A DNA stretch of 64,000 nt, from contig NC_134085.1 of assembly GCF_000715075.1 (NCBI RefSeq), forward strand, positions 156,516,178-156,580,177. Direction: 5' to 3'. The first letter of the stretch is position 1, and every line of letters starts with the position of its first letter. The stretch is from Nicotiana tabacum (lineage: Eukaryota > Streptophyta > Magnoliopsida > Solanales > Solanaceae). The position numbers and the translations under genes were made by a program. Under the pieces are notes generated by a model that was not told the DNA's origin, made no database searches, and saw only the letters and a list, made by a program, of their open reading frames with translations. Below, piece after piece: positions 54,481-64,000 of this stretch.

Positions 54481-56030
54481 ACAACCTTTTTCCCCTTTTT
54501 GGCATCATCGAAAAGTTGCATAAAATGTGAGATAACTGGATTTTAAAACTTACTCATGGCCACTGGGGCTACTTCGAATGCAATCATGAATTAATCATCA
54601 TAGATCAAGTTAAGAATTTTAACCATAAAAAAAATGTAAACAAACAGTTAGAGCAGAAGACAGTGAACTTCATTGATGATTGATAAGATTCTACCACAGA
54701 GCATAAGAAGAAATAAAATATTGGAAACATGAGCAAAAACAACAAAAAATCCCGAACTAGGTCACTGGTTGATCTACATTGGGCTTGGAGGCTTAAGGCA
54801 GGGAAGAACTAGGTGCTTAATTTTTGACTTGGAGGAGTTTCAGCATACCTTGAAGAATGCTATCATTCTTCTCTTTTTCTCTTGCTAGCTCAGTTCCGAG
54901 AGCATCTCTCTTAGTCTCTACCTCAACCTACCTCAACCAACTCTTCTTCAGCCTTTCAATCTCAGCATCCTTAGCCCCACATTCTTGCACCAAGGCTCTG
55001 ACCTTGTTATTCACTGGTACCTTTCTTGATGAATCAGGTTCTTTAGAAGTGACATTGGCTTTATAATCGCAAGCAAGCAGAGTATTAATCCAAAAATGAT
55101 CTAGTTGTACTAACCTCCCACTTTTTCATAGGTACATTGAAATGTGCAAGCACAGTTGTGAGAATGAAGCCATATGGAATGCTATGAGTTTTGGTTCCAT
55201 TGATAACTCTATCAAGAAGCTGGAATATAGCTTTCAGTTACTTTCTTGAGCAGGTCTGCGAGGGTTTCCTCTACAGATGAACCGGGTTCATCTCCCCAAA
55301 CAACCATTACACTTGCGCTTCGTTAAACTCACAGGAGTGGGTGAAGAATCAACCACTCTTGTCCCTGTTCCCCTCACAGTAGTCCTAGCACCCTTGCTTT
55401 TTATTTTTTTATTTTACCACCAACATCTTTAGATTCTGTAGTCTCAACACCTGCCATAGATCCTACAAATCTATTCTCCAAATTTGCAGCAACTTTAGAA
55501 ATTGTCTCAGGAGAAACTTTAGAATCAGAAGATACCTGTTCAGTTTCGAAAGAACCACTTTCTTCCCCCTGAGTAGAAGACTTAAAAGAATCTAGGTAGT
55601 TTAATACGGTCAGGAGTCTTGAACGTAATTGGTTCACTTGTAACGGATAAGTTCACAAGAACTTTGGTATTTGGTAGGACTCTGCTCATGATCCAAATAT
55701 AGTTATTTCAAATTATGCAGAGTGTAGAAAATATACCGTATTATCTTGATGAACCAGGTTCTTCACTGATAATTCTCTTGTGTAAGTCTAAATTTGCCAA
55801 AATAGAGAAAATATCATTAGATATTAATGAGTCATTTTAACACATGGCACAAGAGTATACTATAAAACGTATGAGACTGAGTAAGATTTAATCTAATTAT
55901 ACACAATTTATAGACTTTCTAACCAATTTTTTTTCAATTTTTTTCATTTTTTTCGTTTAACCTTGAACTGGTCATTTTAGGTGATCTTAATCATCCCTAA
56001 TTCCAACATGTTCCTCTCAAAGTGATCTCT
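54481..56030 (-). pseudogene. 3' extra region of the SIRE-like element with a decayed ORF
   Basis: SIRE-type elements often carry an additional ORF downstream of RNase H, sometimes called envelope-like. Here one open piece (55637-55401, 78 aa) is rich in Ser, Glu and Lys, and neighbouring sequence in other frames continues it. There is no signal peptide or membrane span that would support an envelope function. Assignment rests on position only. Confidence 0.45.
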
Positions 56031-56032
56031 AC

Positions 56033-56677
56033 TTAAGGCTTTTGTGAAGATGTCAGCAATTTGCTTGTCTGTAGCACAAAACCCATAGTGATCAGACCTT
56101 TCTCATAGTTGTCCCTCAAAAAATGGTGCCTAACATCTATGTGCTTAGTTCTCTTATGTTGAATTGGTTTCTTTGTCATACTAATAGCACTAGTGTTATC
56201 ATAAAAAATAGGGATGCAACCAACATCAATTCTAAATTTCAATAATTGTTGTTTGATACACAAAATTTGAGCACAACATGAAGCAACAACAACATACTCC
56301 GCTTCAGCAGTAGATAAGGTCGCTGAATTTTGCTTTTTGGTAGCCCATGACACAAGACATGAACCAAGGAAATTTGCCATACCTGAGGTGCTCTTCCTAT
56401 CCACAAGGAAACCTGCATAATCAACATCAACATATCCTACTAGGTTAAAATTACTACCTTTTGGATACCAAAGGCAAAGGTCAGTGGTGCCTTTCAAGTA
56501 TCTCAATATTCTCTTGACAACAGTCAAGTAGGACTTCTTTGGATTTGCCTGAAATTGAGCACAAAGACCTATACTGAAAACAATGTCAGGTCTACTAGCA
56601 GTAAGATACAAAAGAGAACCAATCATTCCCCTATACAACTTCTGATCAACAGATGAACCAGGTTCATCCATATCCAA
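56033..56677 (-). pseudogene. RNase H and RT C-terminus of the SIRE-like element
   Basis: This frame begins with EPGSSVDQKLYRGMIGSLLY and SRPDIVFSIGLCAQFQ (end of RT). It continues with copia RNase H: DVDYAGFLVDRKSTSG, SWATKKQNSATLSTAEAEYV and YDNTSAISMTKKPIQHKRTK. The catalytic Asp, Glu and Asp positions can be matched. Immediately upstream (right) the sequence jumps to the integrase-RT linker, so the RT fingers and palm, including the YVDD box, have been deleted. Confidence 0.85.
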
Positions 56678-56699
56678 TTTCGTGGATGTTGTAATAGGA

Positions 56700-57790
56700 A
56701 TGCCAATTTCTTTAGATGTTCCTTCCTGGTTTTGTTACTAAGGAATATGTTCATGGACAGGTTCCCTCGAGGTTTGAGGATCAGTTCCTCTCTAGTCAGT
56801 TCCCCCTATCATGTTGCCCTAGGTGGAAGGACCTGTTCCATCACCTGTTCCTTCCTGATGCATCTTCAGGTTGGACTGTGGTTTCACCATTTGAATTTCT
56901 TATCAGCCCAATCTCTTCATTATTTTATTCCTACCTCTCATAAAGAATGTTAGTTTTAAAAAAATAACATATACATTTTTTCTACACACATAGTTCTTTT
57001 ACTGTATATCTTATAAGCTTTACCATATAAAAGAATACTCCCTCATCACTTCTGGGATCATACTTACCTAGGGAGTCTTTGCCATTATTATGCAGAAAGC
57101 ACTTACATCTAAATACACTAAGATGGGATATATTTAGCTTTCCCCCTTTAAGTGACTCATAGGGAATCTTCTTAACAAGAGGTCTAGTCATGCAACTATT
57201 TATGATGTAGCATGCAAAAATTCAGCAAACTTAGCATTTTTAAATTCAGCTTCATGAGTAGACCAAATTGATGCAAGTTGATTACCTAATTGTTTCTGAG
57301 TTTTCTAAAAAAAGAAGTAAACATGTCAAATGCTTCATCTTTAGATGTTAAAAATGATGTCCAAGTAAACCTAGAGTAATCATAAACAAGCACCATCACA
57401 TATCTTTTACCACCTTTGCTTAATATTCCCATTGGATCACAGAGATCCATATGGACTGGTTCCATTGTTCTGGTGGTGCTTACCATTTTCTTGCATTTAA
57501 AAGAGGATCTTACCTATTTCCCCCTTGCTCAAGCCTCACAAACTTTGTCTTCCTTTAACTTGATGTTAGGCAGCCCTATCGCCAGATCCTTGGAAACTAA
57601 TTTGTTGAGTGACTTGAATCATTGTCCAACACACTTAAGCAAGTAAGTTCATTTTCTGAAAGTGTGGACAAATCTACAATGTATGTATTGTTTACTCTTT
57701 TTCCTTGCAAAACAATCTTGTCAGTGGTAAGATTAAACACAAAACATTTGGTAGAGGTGAATTCTACCAAGATACCTCTATCACATAATT
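56700..57790 (-). pseudogene. Integrase and linker of the SIRE-like element (fragmented)
   Basis: Frame pieces at 57486-57286 (EPVHMDLCDPMGILSKGG, YVMVLVYDYSRFTW) give the start of the integrase core. Pieces at 57191-56982 (RPLVKKIPYESLKG, HLSVFRCKCFLHN, KYDPRSDEGVFF) give the region after the core. The middle of the core is missing or scrambled. From 56980 to 56700 the minus strand matches the hydrophilic linker that normally precedes RT. Confidence 0.75.
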
Positions 57791-58034
57791 ATAATACACT
57801 GATTAGACTGTAATTTAGGCCATCTATAAAGTAGACATTCTCATTAGAGTGAGAATCAGTCTTACCTACCTTTCCAACCCCAATGATCTCACCTTTCTTC
57901 CTATTTCCAAAGGAAACATTACCTCCTTTGAGGTCCTTAAGTGAAAGGAACTGGTTCTTGCTTCCTGTCACATGCTTTGAGCAACCACTATTCATGTACC
58001 ATATATGGCTGCTCCCCTTCATTTGGACCCGCAA
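57789..58034 (-). pseudogene. Protease of the SIRE-like element, catalytic Asp replaced
   Basis: The frame shows IWYMNSGCSKHVTGSK, where copia proteases have W-Y-x-D-S-G-C-S-x-H. The catalytic Asp is Asn in this copy. It continues through GNVSFGNRKKGEIIGVGKVG to DGLNYSLISV, the normal end before gag-pre-integrase. Confidence 0.8.
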
Positions 58035-58041
58035 AAGAAAA

Positions 58042-58818
58042 TCAAGGGTTAGTCTTAAGAACCCAATCTAGTTTGGGTCCCTTTCTATAGGCAAAAGGGT
58101 GAATTAGATTCTTTTTAGCCCAATCTGCCAGCCTGTTTTTTCCTTGAACAAATTCTTTATTCTTTTGACTAGCCTTTTCTTTTGCAATACATTCACTTTT
58201 ATAGTGACCAGTTTTACAGTGTGCGTAGATTTTGTTCTCAGGAAGTGTGAGGTACTTGATTTTGGGATCCCACTTAGGTGCAGGGGTCCCGTAGCCAAGT
58301 CCTCTCTTGTTGCTACTATGGTATTTGTGTAGCCATGAAAGTGAATCGGAGGACCTGTTCCATTTACAGGTTTCATCTAGCTCATGCTTGACCTTGCTCA
58401 GATCCTCCTTTAGGATTCTTATCTGCTCATCTCTTTTGTACAACTCATCTTTCATTTTTCCTACATTTTCTTCTAAAGTGAGTTGTGTGTGATCAACTTT
58501 GTTTTTACTAGTTCCTAATTTCAATTTATGATTTTCATATCTAAGCTCTAGGACGGTTGTATCAAGTTCATGAACCTGGTTCTTTAACTCAGCATTTTTA
58601 CTATCACTTTCACTAGCCCTAAGTTCCAGATTTTTGCACTTAGCTTTCAAAATCACACACTCCTTAGACAGTTGTTCCTTTTCATTGTTTAGATCCTCAG
58701 ATTCATCAATATAATCTAGGAGTAACTCAGATAGCCTTTCTTTAGACAAAAGTTTAATCTTGTCTTTTAGATGAATTATACTTACCTCAGATTCCTCATC
58801 AGATTCTCCAATTGCCAT
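58042..58818 (-). pseudogene. Gag C-terminal half of the SIRE-like element: coiled coil and second zinc knuckle
   Basis: Residues about 1-155 are a long heptad-rich, Leu/Glu/Lys-rich coiled coil (for example SELLLDYIDESEDLNNEKEQ and NAELKNQVHELDTTVLELRY). Near residue 205 lies AHCKTGHYKSEC, a zinc knuckle in which the first Cys is Ala. The rest is basic and ends KGPKLDWVLKTNP. A long coiled coil after the first knuckle is typical of SIRE-type gag. Confidence 0.75.
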
Positions 58819-58847
58819 AATTGCTTGTTCATCTCCATCTTCATCCT

Positions 58848-59830
58848 CTAAGTCCTCATCTGAGCTTTCTCCCTAGGAAGCAACCATAGCCTTTGTTGAT
58901 CCTTTGTTCTTCTTGGGTTGAACCTGTTCCTTCGTTCAGCTCTTTCCTTCTTCCCTTCAATTTTACATTGAGGGCAGTTGTTGATGTGGTGATCAGTCTT
59001 CCCACACTTGTAACACCCCTCATTGGTTTGTTTTTCAGGAACCCTTGGTTTGTTGTAGCTTCCACTTCTTGAAGGATCCTTTCCTCTAATTAGGTACTTT
59101 TTGAAGTCTTTTGTGATCATGGTCATTTCATCCTCCTCTAGATCAGCACCTTCAGTGATTCTGAATACTAGGCCGCTTTCCTTCTTGGGTGCATCCATTT
59201 TCATGGTTTACCTTCTAAGTTCATAGGCAGTGAGATTTCCAATTAGCTTATCCAACTTAAGAGTGGCAATGTTCTTTGATTCCTGAATAGCAGTGATTTT
59301 GCTTTCCCAAGAGACTGGCAGAACCTTTGTCAAAATCTTCTCAACTTTGTCTTCTTCAAGAATAACCCTTTCTTCATGGTGAAATTCTTATATTGAGAAT
59401 ACACCAGTGTTCCTCTGGACCTCTTCACTTGAGGTGTTCCTTCATGAGCCACTTGCAAAGTATCCTAGATTTCCTTAGTAGTGGTACAACTTTGAATTTT
59501 GCTATACTCGTCTGGACCAAGTCCACACACAAGCCATTTCTTGGCCTTAGCATTCTTTTCCCATTTCATCAAGTCCACAACATTGCAGTCAACTCTTGTT
59601 TTTGGCAAGTCTACTCCTTCAGCATTCTTCTTCATGGCAGCTAGGGTACCATCAGTGATAATGTCCCATAGCTCATAGTCTTCTCCGATGATGTGATCTC
59701 TCATCCTATTTTTTCACCAAGAGTAGTACTGGCCATTAAAGAGTGGAGGACTATCAGTGGATTACCCTTCCCAGTTTCCAGGCGGTGCTCTTATCTTGAT
59801 CTGTTCCTAAGGTGTTAGCCTCTTCAAGGA
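58848..59830 (-). pseudogene. Gag N-terminal half of the SIRE-like element
   Basis: From about 59760 leftwards the minus strand encodes APPG.W, then PPLFNGQYY, then RMRDHIIGEDYELWDIITDG, the start of copia gag. Frame 59704-59465 ends GLGPDEYSKIQSCTTTKEI. After frame breaks, 59204-58848 continues with DEMTMITKDFKKYL and an intact knuckle CYKCGKTDHHINNC (C-x2-C-x4-H-x4-C). Several stops and shifts prevent expression as one protein. Confidence 0.8.
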
Positions 59831-59836
59831 TAACCT

Positions 59837-59848
59837 GCTCTGATACCA
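59837..59848 (-). promoter_or_regulatory. PBS of the SIRE-like element
   Basis: The minus strand reads TGGTATCAGAGC two bases after the LTR end ...AAAACATCA, the initiator tRNA-Met complement. Confidence 0.85.
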
Positions 59849-59850
59849 AC

Positions 59851-60800
59851 TGATGTTTTATACTTCAATACCACATAATGGGGGGGGGGGGGATTTGTGT
59901 GGTAACCAATTTTTTGCTTATACTGATTATGGGAGGACCCGGTTCTTCTATGTGTTCCAACTACTACTGTTGCGGAATAATAAATAAAGAAATTAAAGAA
60001 CATAGAGATTTTACGTGGAAAACACCTGGCTCAAAAGGTGAAAAAACCACGACCTACCTTCCAGTAGGATTTTCCGAAATTCTCCACTAAAATTACTAAG
60101 CCAAAACATCATTTACACAACTCTTTGTAAACCTAAGGATTACCTCTAATCCCGTTGTAGCACACAACCTCTAACTATTGGGACAACTTCAAGTTAACTC
60201 TAACTTGAATACTTTGAGTACCTATTACAATTGCCTCTAGATAAAGATGAAAGGTACAATATAAAATACCTACTACAATTAAAATAGAAATAAAGAAAGA
60301 CACATTAAACTCTTTATGGAGCTGGTTCTTCAATCTGGATCATGAAGCTTCAAGTTTGCACACTTGAATCACACATGAACTACTTGAAAAAATCCTTGCT
60401 ATTTTTCTCTCAATTCCCATTTAACTTCTGCGTTTTTGTTCAACACCTGTAATGTGAGAACATCCTGCAATTTATAGAGTTAGTAGATGAAGAAATAATT
60501 AGAGTTTTGATGCAACTCTTCCTTGGTGGACGAGTTCTAGTTGATCTCAACTTCTAACTCCTTCCATATCTTGGATAATGTTCTTTTTGTGTAATGAGTC
60601 CTTCTCCTTATCAGTTATGCAACCTTTTCGTTCAAGAGATATTAAATATACCAAGTTAAGCTTATCTCCTTCACATGCATCCCACATGCTCGAATCTTCC
60701 CGTTTTTGTGCACCTGAGGGATGGACCTGAGGGATGAACCTGGTTCATGTCTGAGCTTCCTTTTGTCAATCTTCAAAACTAACCTTCACTTGGGCCAACA
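59851..60800 (-). repeat. 5' LTR of the SIRE-like element (950 bp)
   Basis: It runs on the minus strand from TGTTGGCCCAAGTG at 60800 to ATAAAACATCA at 59851. It lacks the MITE present in the other LTR and holds a short duplication of GGATGnACCTGAGG near 60715-60740. A G-run at 59880-59893 matches the one at 50034. Confidence 0.8.
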
Positions 60801-60968
60801 CAAATAAAATCATGAACTCTGAAAGTTGTTTGAGCTTATCATTAGTGATACTGAAAGGTTGTAGCTAATAGGTTAGTTCCCTGTGGGATTCGACTCCGGA
60901 CTCTTAAACCAGATTATTTTTGTAGAGATCGCTTAGTCCTTTTTATAAGGCATAGTTGGGCGTCATCA
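60801..60968 (+). repeat. Right part of the Athila 5' LTR
   Basis: It continues the LTR after the copia insertion and ends GGGCGTCATCA directly before the PBS. It includes CCCTGTGGGATTCGACTCCG, a stretch I recall from Athila LTR ends. Confidence 0.7.
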
Positions 60969-60973
60969 AATTT

Positions 60974-60991
60974 TGGCACCTTTGCCGGGGT
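60974..60991 (+). promoter_or_regulatory. Athila-type PBS
   Basis: TGGCACCTTTGCCGGGGT differs at three positions from TGGCGCCGTTGCCGGGGA, the PBS expected for Athila elements. Confidence 0.75.
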
Positions 60992-61289
60992 TTAACGGTG
61001 TCATTCGTTACAACTTGAAAGAATTGCTAAGATTTTTAGTTTAGATTAATATTTTGTTATACTTAAAATATTTCCATTGAAATTCTCATGTTTGAATTCT
61101 TCTGTTCCTCAAGTGTATGCCTATAAGCTCTTTGAGAATTGGTGAACTATTAGAAGGTCTCTCAAATCCAAAGAAATCATTCCGGACATTGAATCAAGCT
61201 AACAAGAAGGGCAAATAGCTAAAATCGAATGAACAATTGAAAATTAAAAAGGGTTACGTCAAGAACATCAATTGGAACAATAAAAATAA

Positions 61290-62420
61290 TCAAGTTGACC
61301 CAAACATTAGAGTGGTAGCACCTGCTGTGCCAGAAGCTGCTCTATATGATTGGGCGTAAAAATCTACTGATAATCTGCCAACTGCGATTGCAGTCCCTCC
61401 GATACAAGCAGGGACGTTTCAAATTACCAACAACATGCTGCATTTGCTGCAGAATAAAGGTTTGTTCTCCGCGTCGTACATCGAAGACTCACAACAATAT
61501 CAGAAGAATTTTCTATCAATTTATGTCATTCAAAGACAGTCGAATTTGACACCCGAAGCAATCAAATTGTTACTGTTTCCATTCTCAGTGTCTGGGAGGC
61601 TTAAAATTGGCTGAATTTGCTCCCAATAAACTCCATTGCTACTTGGGAGGAACTAGTCAAGCAGTTCTTAAACAAGTTCTATCCACCCAACAAGACTGCA
61701 AGGCAAATTGATATGATATTGCAGTTCAAGCAGATACCAACTGAAACTTTGCAAGAAACCTGGGAGAGGTTTAAGAGCATGTTGGTGAAGTGTCCACACC
61801 ATGGCATCCTAGATCAGATACTACGACAGAGATTCTATATGGGTTTGACTAACAACATGAAGGCCAATGTAGATGCTTCAGCCAGGGGTGCATTCTTGAA
61901 TCATTCACGGTGTAAGATTTTTCTTGACAAAATGGTTCAAAATTCAGGCTGGATGACGAGGGATACAACACCCACTCCAATAGTGCATTCTGTTGCTGTT
62001 GACCTAAAAATACAAATGTAGAAAACATAGCCACTCTCGTGACCCAATGAGCTTGTTAACAAAGAAAATTGATGAGATGGGCACGAAACAGGTTCATATT
62101 ATTGACACAACAAATGGAGGCCTATGCACTCCCTGCATACGTCAGTCATATGTTTGCTCGTGGAGTAGAGAGAATGATAACCAGGGCTTCAGAGAAGACA
62201 TGAATTATGTAAATAATTTTGGGGGTCAGAGGCAAGGTGGACAATAATGGGGACCTCAAAATGAGCAGTACAGACCAACCTAGCATGAGTACAATACCAA
62301 TCCTAGGGGATCACGACCACAAGGACAAGTTGTGCCCTATCAAAGGAAGCAGGGTTACAATCACAAGCACCAATAATAGTTGGCTTACCAACAGCCTCAT
62401 CCCCAGCAGGTGACCAGATA
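61290..62420 (+). pseudogene. Athila gag (broken)
   Basis: Translation from about 61310 gives VVAPAVPEAALYDWA, then after a stop FQITNNMLHLLQNKGLFSAS and SNLTPEAIKLLLFPFSVSG. The open piece 61617-62021 continues INSIATWEELVKQFLNKFYP, LQETWERFKSMLVKCPHHGI and LRQRFYMGLTNNMKANVDAS. This is the retrotransposon gag domain in Athila form. The C-terminal part to 62420 lies in other frames. At least three frame breaks make it a relic. Confidence 0.8.
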
Positions 62421-62433
62421 GGATGATAAATAT

Positions 62434-62742
62434 ATGATAGAAATCAAGGGCATGCTGCAACAAATCATTGGGACAAATGGAAGGATGCAAGAAAAGTTAG
62501 CCGCACATGACTCAGCTATTAAAGGCATTGAAACTCAGTTAGGCCAACTGTCCATGGATTTGAACAATCTTTCCCAAGGAACGTTACCTGCAGACACAAA
62601 CATCAATCCAAAAGAGCAGAACCCGAATCAGTTAATGGCAGTAAGTCTTAGGAATAGAAGGGATTTGGACAGAGAGCAAGAAGTTTCTCAATCTAATAGA
62701 GATGACGTGCCACTTAATCCAGTGCCATTCGAGATTAAGTAG
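62434..62742 (+). pseudogene. Athila gag-protease linker
   Basis: The frame has a coiled-coil segment (EIKGMLQQIIGTNGRMQEKL and GIETQLGQLSMDLNN) typical of the stretch between gag and protease in Athila polyproteins. It overlaps the next frame by about 40 nt in a different phase, which implies a single frameshift near 62702-62742. Confidence 0.65.
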
Positions 62743-63631
62743 TCCAACGGAGCTCACAGAGGTTGTAATTGAACAAGCACAAGTTGACAAAGGCAAGGAT
62801 AAGGAAATTGAACATCTCCCAGAACAGGTAGTGGAAAAGACTTCTAATCAGGAAAAGACACAAGACAGTGGGCAGAAGCTAATTCTAGCACCATTCCCTC
62901 AAAGGTTTGCAAAGCAAAAGAAAGATGATCAATACATGAAATTCATAGAAATGATCAAACAGATTCAATTAAATATTCCATTAATGGATTCTTTGAGGGA
63001 AATGCCAGGTTATGCTAAAATGATGAAGGATTTGATGTCGCGAAAGTTTGACTTCCAGGACCTGTCTACTGTAACTCTAACTCAAACTTGTAGTGCGGTA
63101 GTGGAAAGACCTATGGCTCAAAAATTGTCTGATCCCGGTAGTTTCACTATCCCATGCACAATTGGAAATTATGCTTTTGCTAAAGCATTGTGCGACTTGG
63201 GCGCCTATATCAACTTGATGCCCTCGCCAATCTACAAAAAATTAGGTATTGGCAGAGTTAGACCGACCTCAATGTTGCTACAATTGGCTGATCGCATAGT
63301 GAAAAGGCCAATATGAATTCTGAATGATGTGCTTGTCCAAGTGGGGAAGTTTGTATTTCCTGCTGATTTCATTAGTCTTGACTGTCAAGTTGACAAAGAA
63401 ATACCCATAATTTTGGGAAGTCCGTTCTTAGCCATTGGTAGAACATTGATTGACTGTGAGTCTGGAGAGTTGAAAAAGAGGTCAAATAATGAAGAACTAA
63501 TATTCAATGTTCAACTATCTATGAGGAGGCCCAACAAATTTGCAAATTGTTCGCTAGTGGAGGCAGTTGATGTAATACTACAAAAGGAGAATGAGACCCT
63601 TAATGTTAGAGACCCATTAAAGCTTGCTTGA
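62702..63631 (+). pseudogene. Athila aspartic protease region
   Basis: The first frame (to 63316) carries [40 protein letters not shown] and [12 protein letters not shown], then the active-site block [20 protein letters not shown]. There D-L-G-A replaces the usual D-S/T-G-A, which is normal for Athila. After a stop at 63316 the same frame resumes at 63329 with [20 protein letters not shown] and [20 protein letters not shown]. The two parts differ by a single in-frame stop and otherwise look intact. Confidence 0.8.
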
Positions 63632-64000
63632 TGAATTTGGAAGATGTGGATTGTCTAGAGTTGGCAGAGTGGGTTATGGCTCTTGAGGTCAAGGGTTATA
63701 GAAAAGGGAACCCTAGTTCAAGCAGCTACACTTAGAAGAAAGAGAAACACCACCTGCGAAACTGTCAATAGAGGAGCCATCACAGTTGGAACTGAAACCG
63801 ATTCCAGCTCACCTCGGGTATGCTTTCTTAGGGCTTAACTCTACTTTACCTATTACTATCTCATTTGGTTTGTTAGTTGTGTAGGTAGAACAACTCCTAT
63901 AGGCGTTACTGGAATGTAAGACTGTTATTAGTTGGACCATGGCAGACATATATGGTATCAGCCCGGCCTTCTGCATGCACAAGATTCTCTTGGAAGACGG
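63632..64000 (+). pseudogene. Athila protease-RT junction, continuing past the window
   Basis: Near 63750 the plus strand encodes [20 protein letters not shown] followed by HLGYAFLG, the segment just before RT in Athila pol. Stops lie on both sides of it. The RT itself would lie beyond 64000. Confidence 0.6.

Larger units (their letters stand above)
50005..60800 (-). mobile_element. SIRE-like Ty1/copia retrotransposon nested in the Athila LTR
   Basis: On the minus strand the order is 5' LTR (60800-59851), PBS (59848-59837), gag with coiled coil and zinc knuckles, protease, integrase, RNase H, a long 3' region, polypurine tract (51347-51330) and 3' LTR (51329-50005). The flanks AAAAT (50000-50004) and CAAAT (60801-60805) look like a target duplication with one change. 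A solo LTR (51497-54475) and a hAT MITE (50832-51274) are nested inside. Without them it is about 7.4 kb. The long coiled-coil gag, two knuckles and extra 3' region fit the SIRE/Maximus branch. The RT core is deleted. Confidence 0.8.
49004..64000 (+). mobile_element. Athila-type Ty3/gypsy retrotransposon, 5' LTR split by a copia, continuing past the window
   Basis: A PBS of Athila type at 60974 follows an LTR end GTCATCA (60968). The LTR itself is interrupted: its left 1.0 kb (49004-50004) and last 168 bp (60801-60968) flank a 10.8 kb SIRE-like copia. Downstream come gag (61290-62420) and protease (62702-63631), both matching Athila-type patterns, and the start of RT near 63760-63830. Stops and frame changes are already visible in gag. 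The left LTR border is estimated. Confidence 0.8.

Noticed and set aside
58042..59204. Zinc-knuckle and coiled-coil frames considered as an endogenous pararetrovirus capsid region
   Set aside because: The order with a copia protease box, integrase and copia RNase H, plus LTRs and PBS, identifies a copia gag. No movement protein or pararetroviral RT was seen.

Overview
This is a repeat-dominated stretch of plant nuclear DNA, most likely from a large-genome Solanaceae species. That placement is inference: it rests on the structure of the single host gene, the tRNA-primed LTR-retrotransposon lineages and my recall of typical Solanaceae repeats. The base composition is AT-rich, there is no bacterial-style gene packing, and nearly every long ORF is either a retroelement relic or low-complexity noise. 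The only convincing host gene is a six-exon clade III SWEET sugar transporter on the minus strand (47616 down to 45656), with all five introns GT-AG and a deduced 295-residue protein.

Layout. 1-12609: a minus-strand, gag-only element of Ogre/Tat type. It has a 4.17 kb LTR (8354-12524), a PBS at 8332-8349, polypurine tracts at 114 and 12525, and a 3' UTR that is a mosaic of four tandem-repeat arrays (about 605-2830). 12610-13582: flank with quasi-palindromes and a Stowaway MITE. 13583-25195: a DNA transposon with long inverted repeats, split by a 9.67 kb Ty3/gypsy-type element (13808-23476, TSD CAACC) and also holding a hAT MITE (24344-24728). 25543-44048: a decayed Ty1/copia element carrying two nested gypsy elements, A (29871-36468, minus, TSD CCTTT, chromodomain) and B (37078-43788, plus, nearly identical LTRs). 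44049-48990: the gene island with SWEET and a truncated RTE-type LINE upstream of it. 49004 to the window end: an Athila-type gypsy element whose 5' LTR is split by a 10.8 kb SIRE-like copia (50005-60800, minus). That copia itself contains a hAT MITE (50832-51274) and a gypsy solo LTR (51497-54475, TSD AAAGC). The Athila gag-protease region runs to the right edge.

How the parts relate. Most of the sequence is a record of nested insertion, deletion and LTR recombination. LTR similarity (by eye) suggests an age order: the host copia and the first gypsy are old (about 85-90 %), insertion A intermediate, insertion B and the Ogre-like element young. All pol genes are broken by stops, frameshifts, catalytic-site changes or deletions.

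The most interesting unexplained signal is RNA/DNA structure inside the repeats. (i) A roughly 65-bp stem-loop module occurs four times in the Ogre-like internal region, with fixed outer arms and inner arms that change while staying complementary. (ii) A similar design occurs four times in tandem inside the LTR of insertion B. (iii) Other gypsy LTRs carry their own families of short hairpins. (iv) A terminal LTR hairpin (TCACGAC/GTCGTGA) is shared by several gypsy families, in one case kept by G-U pairs.
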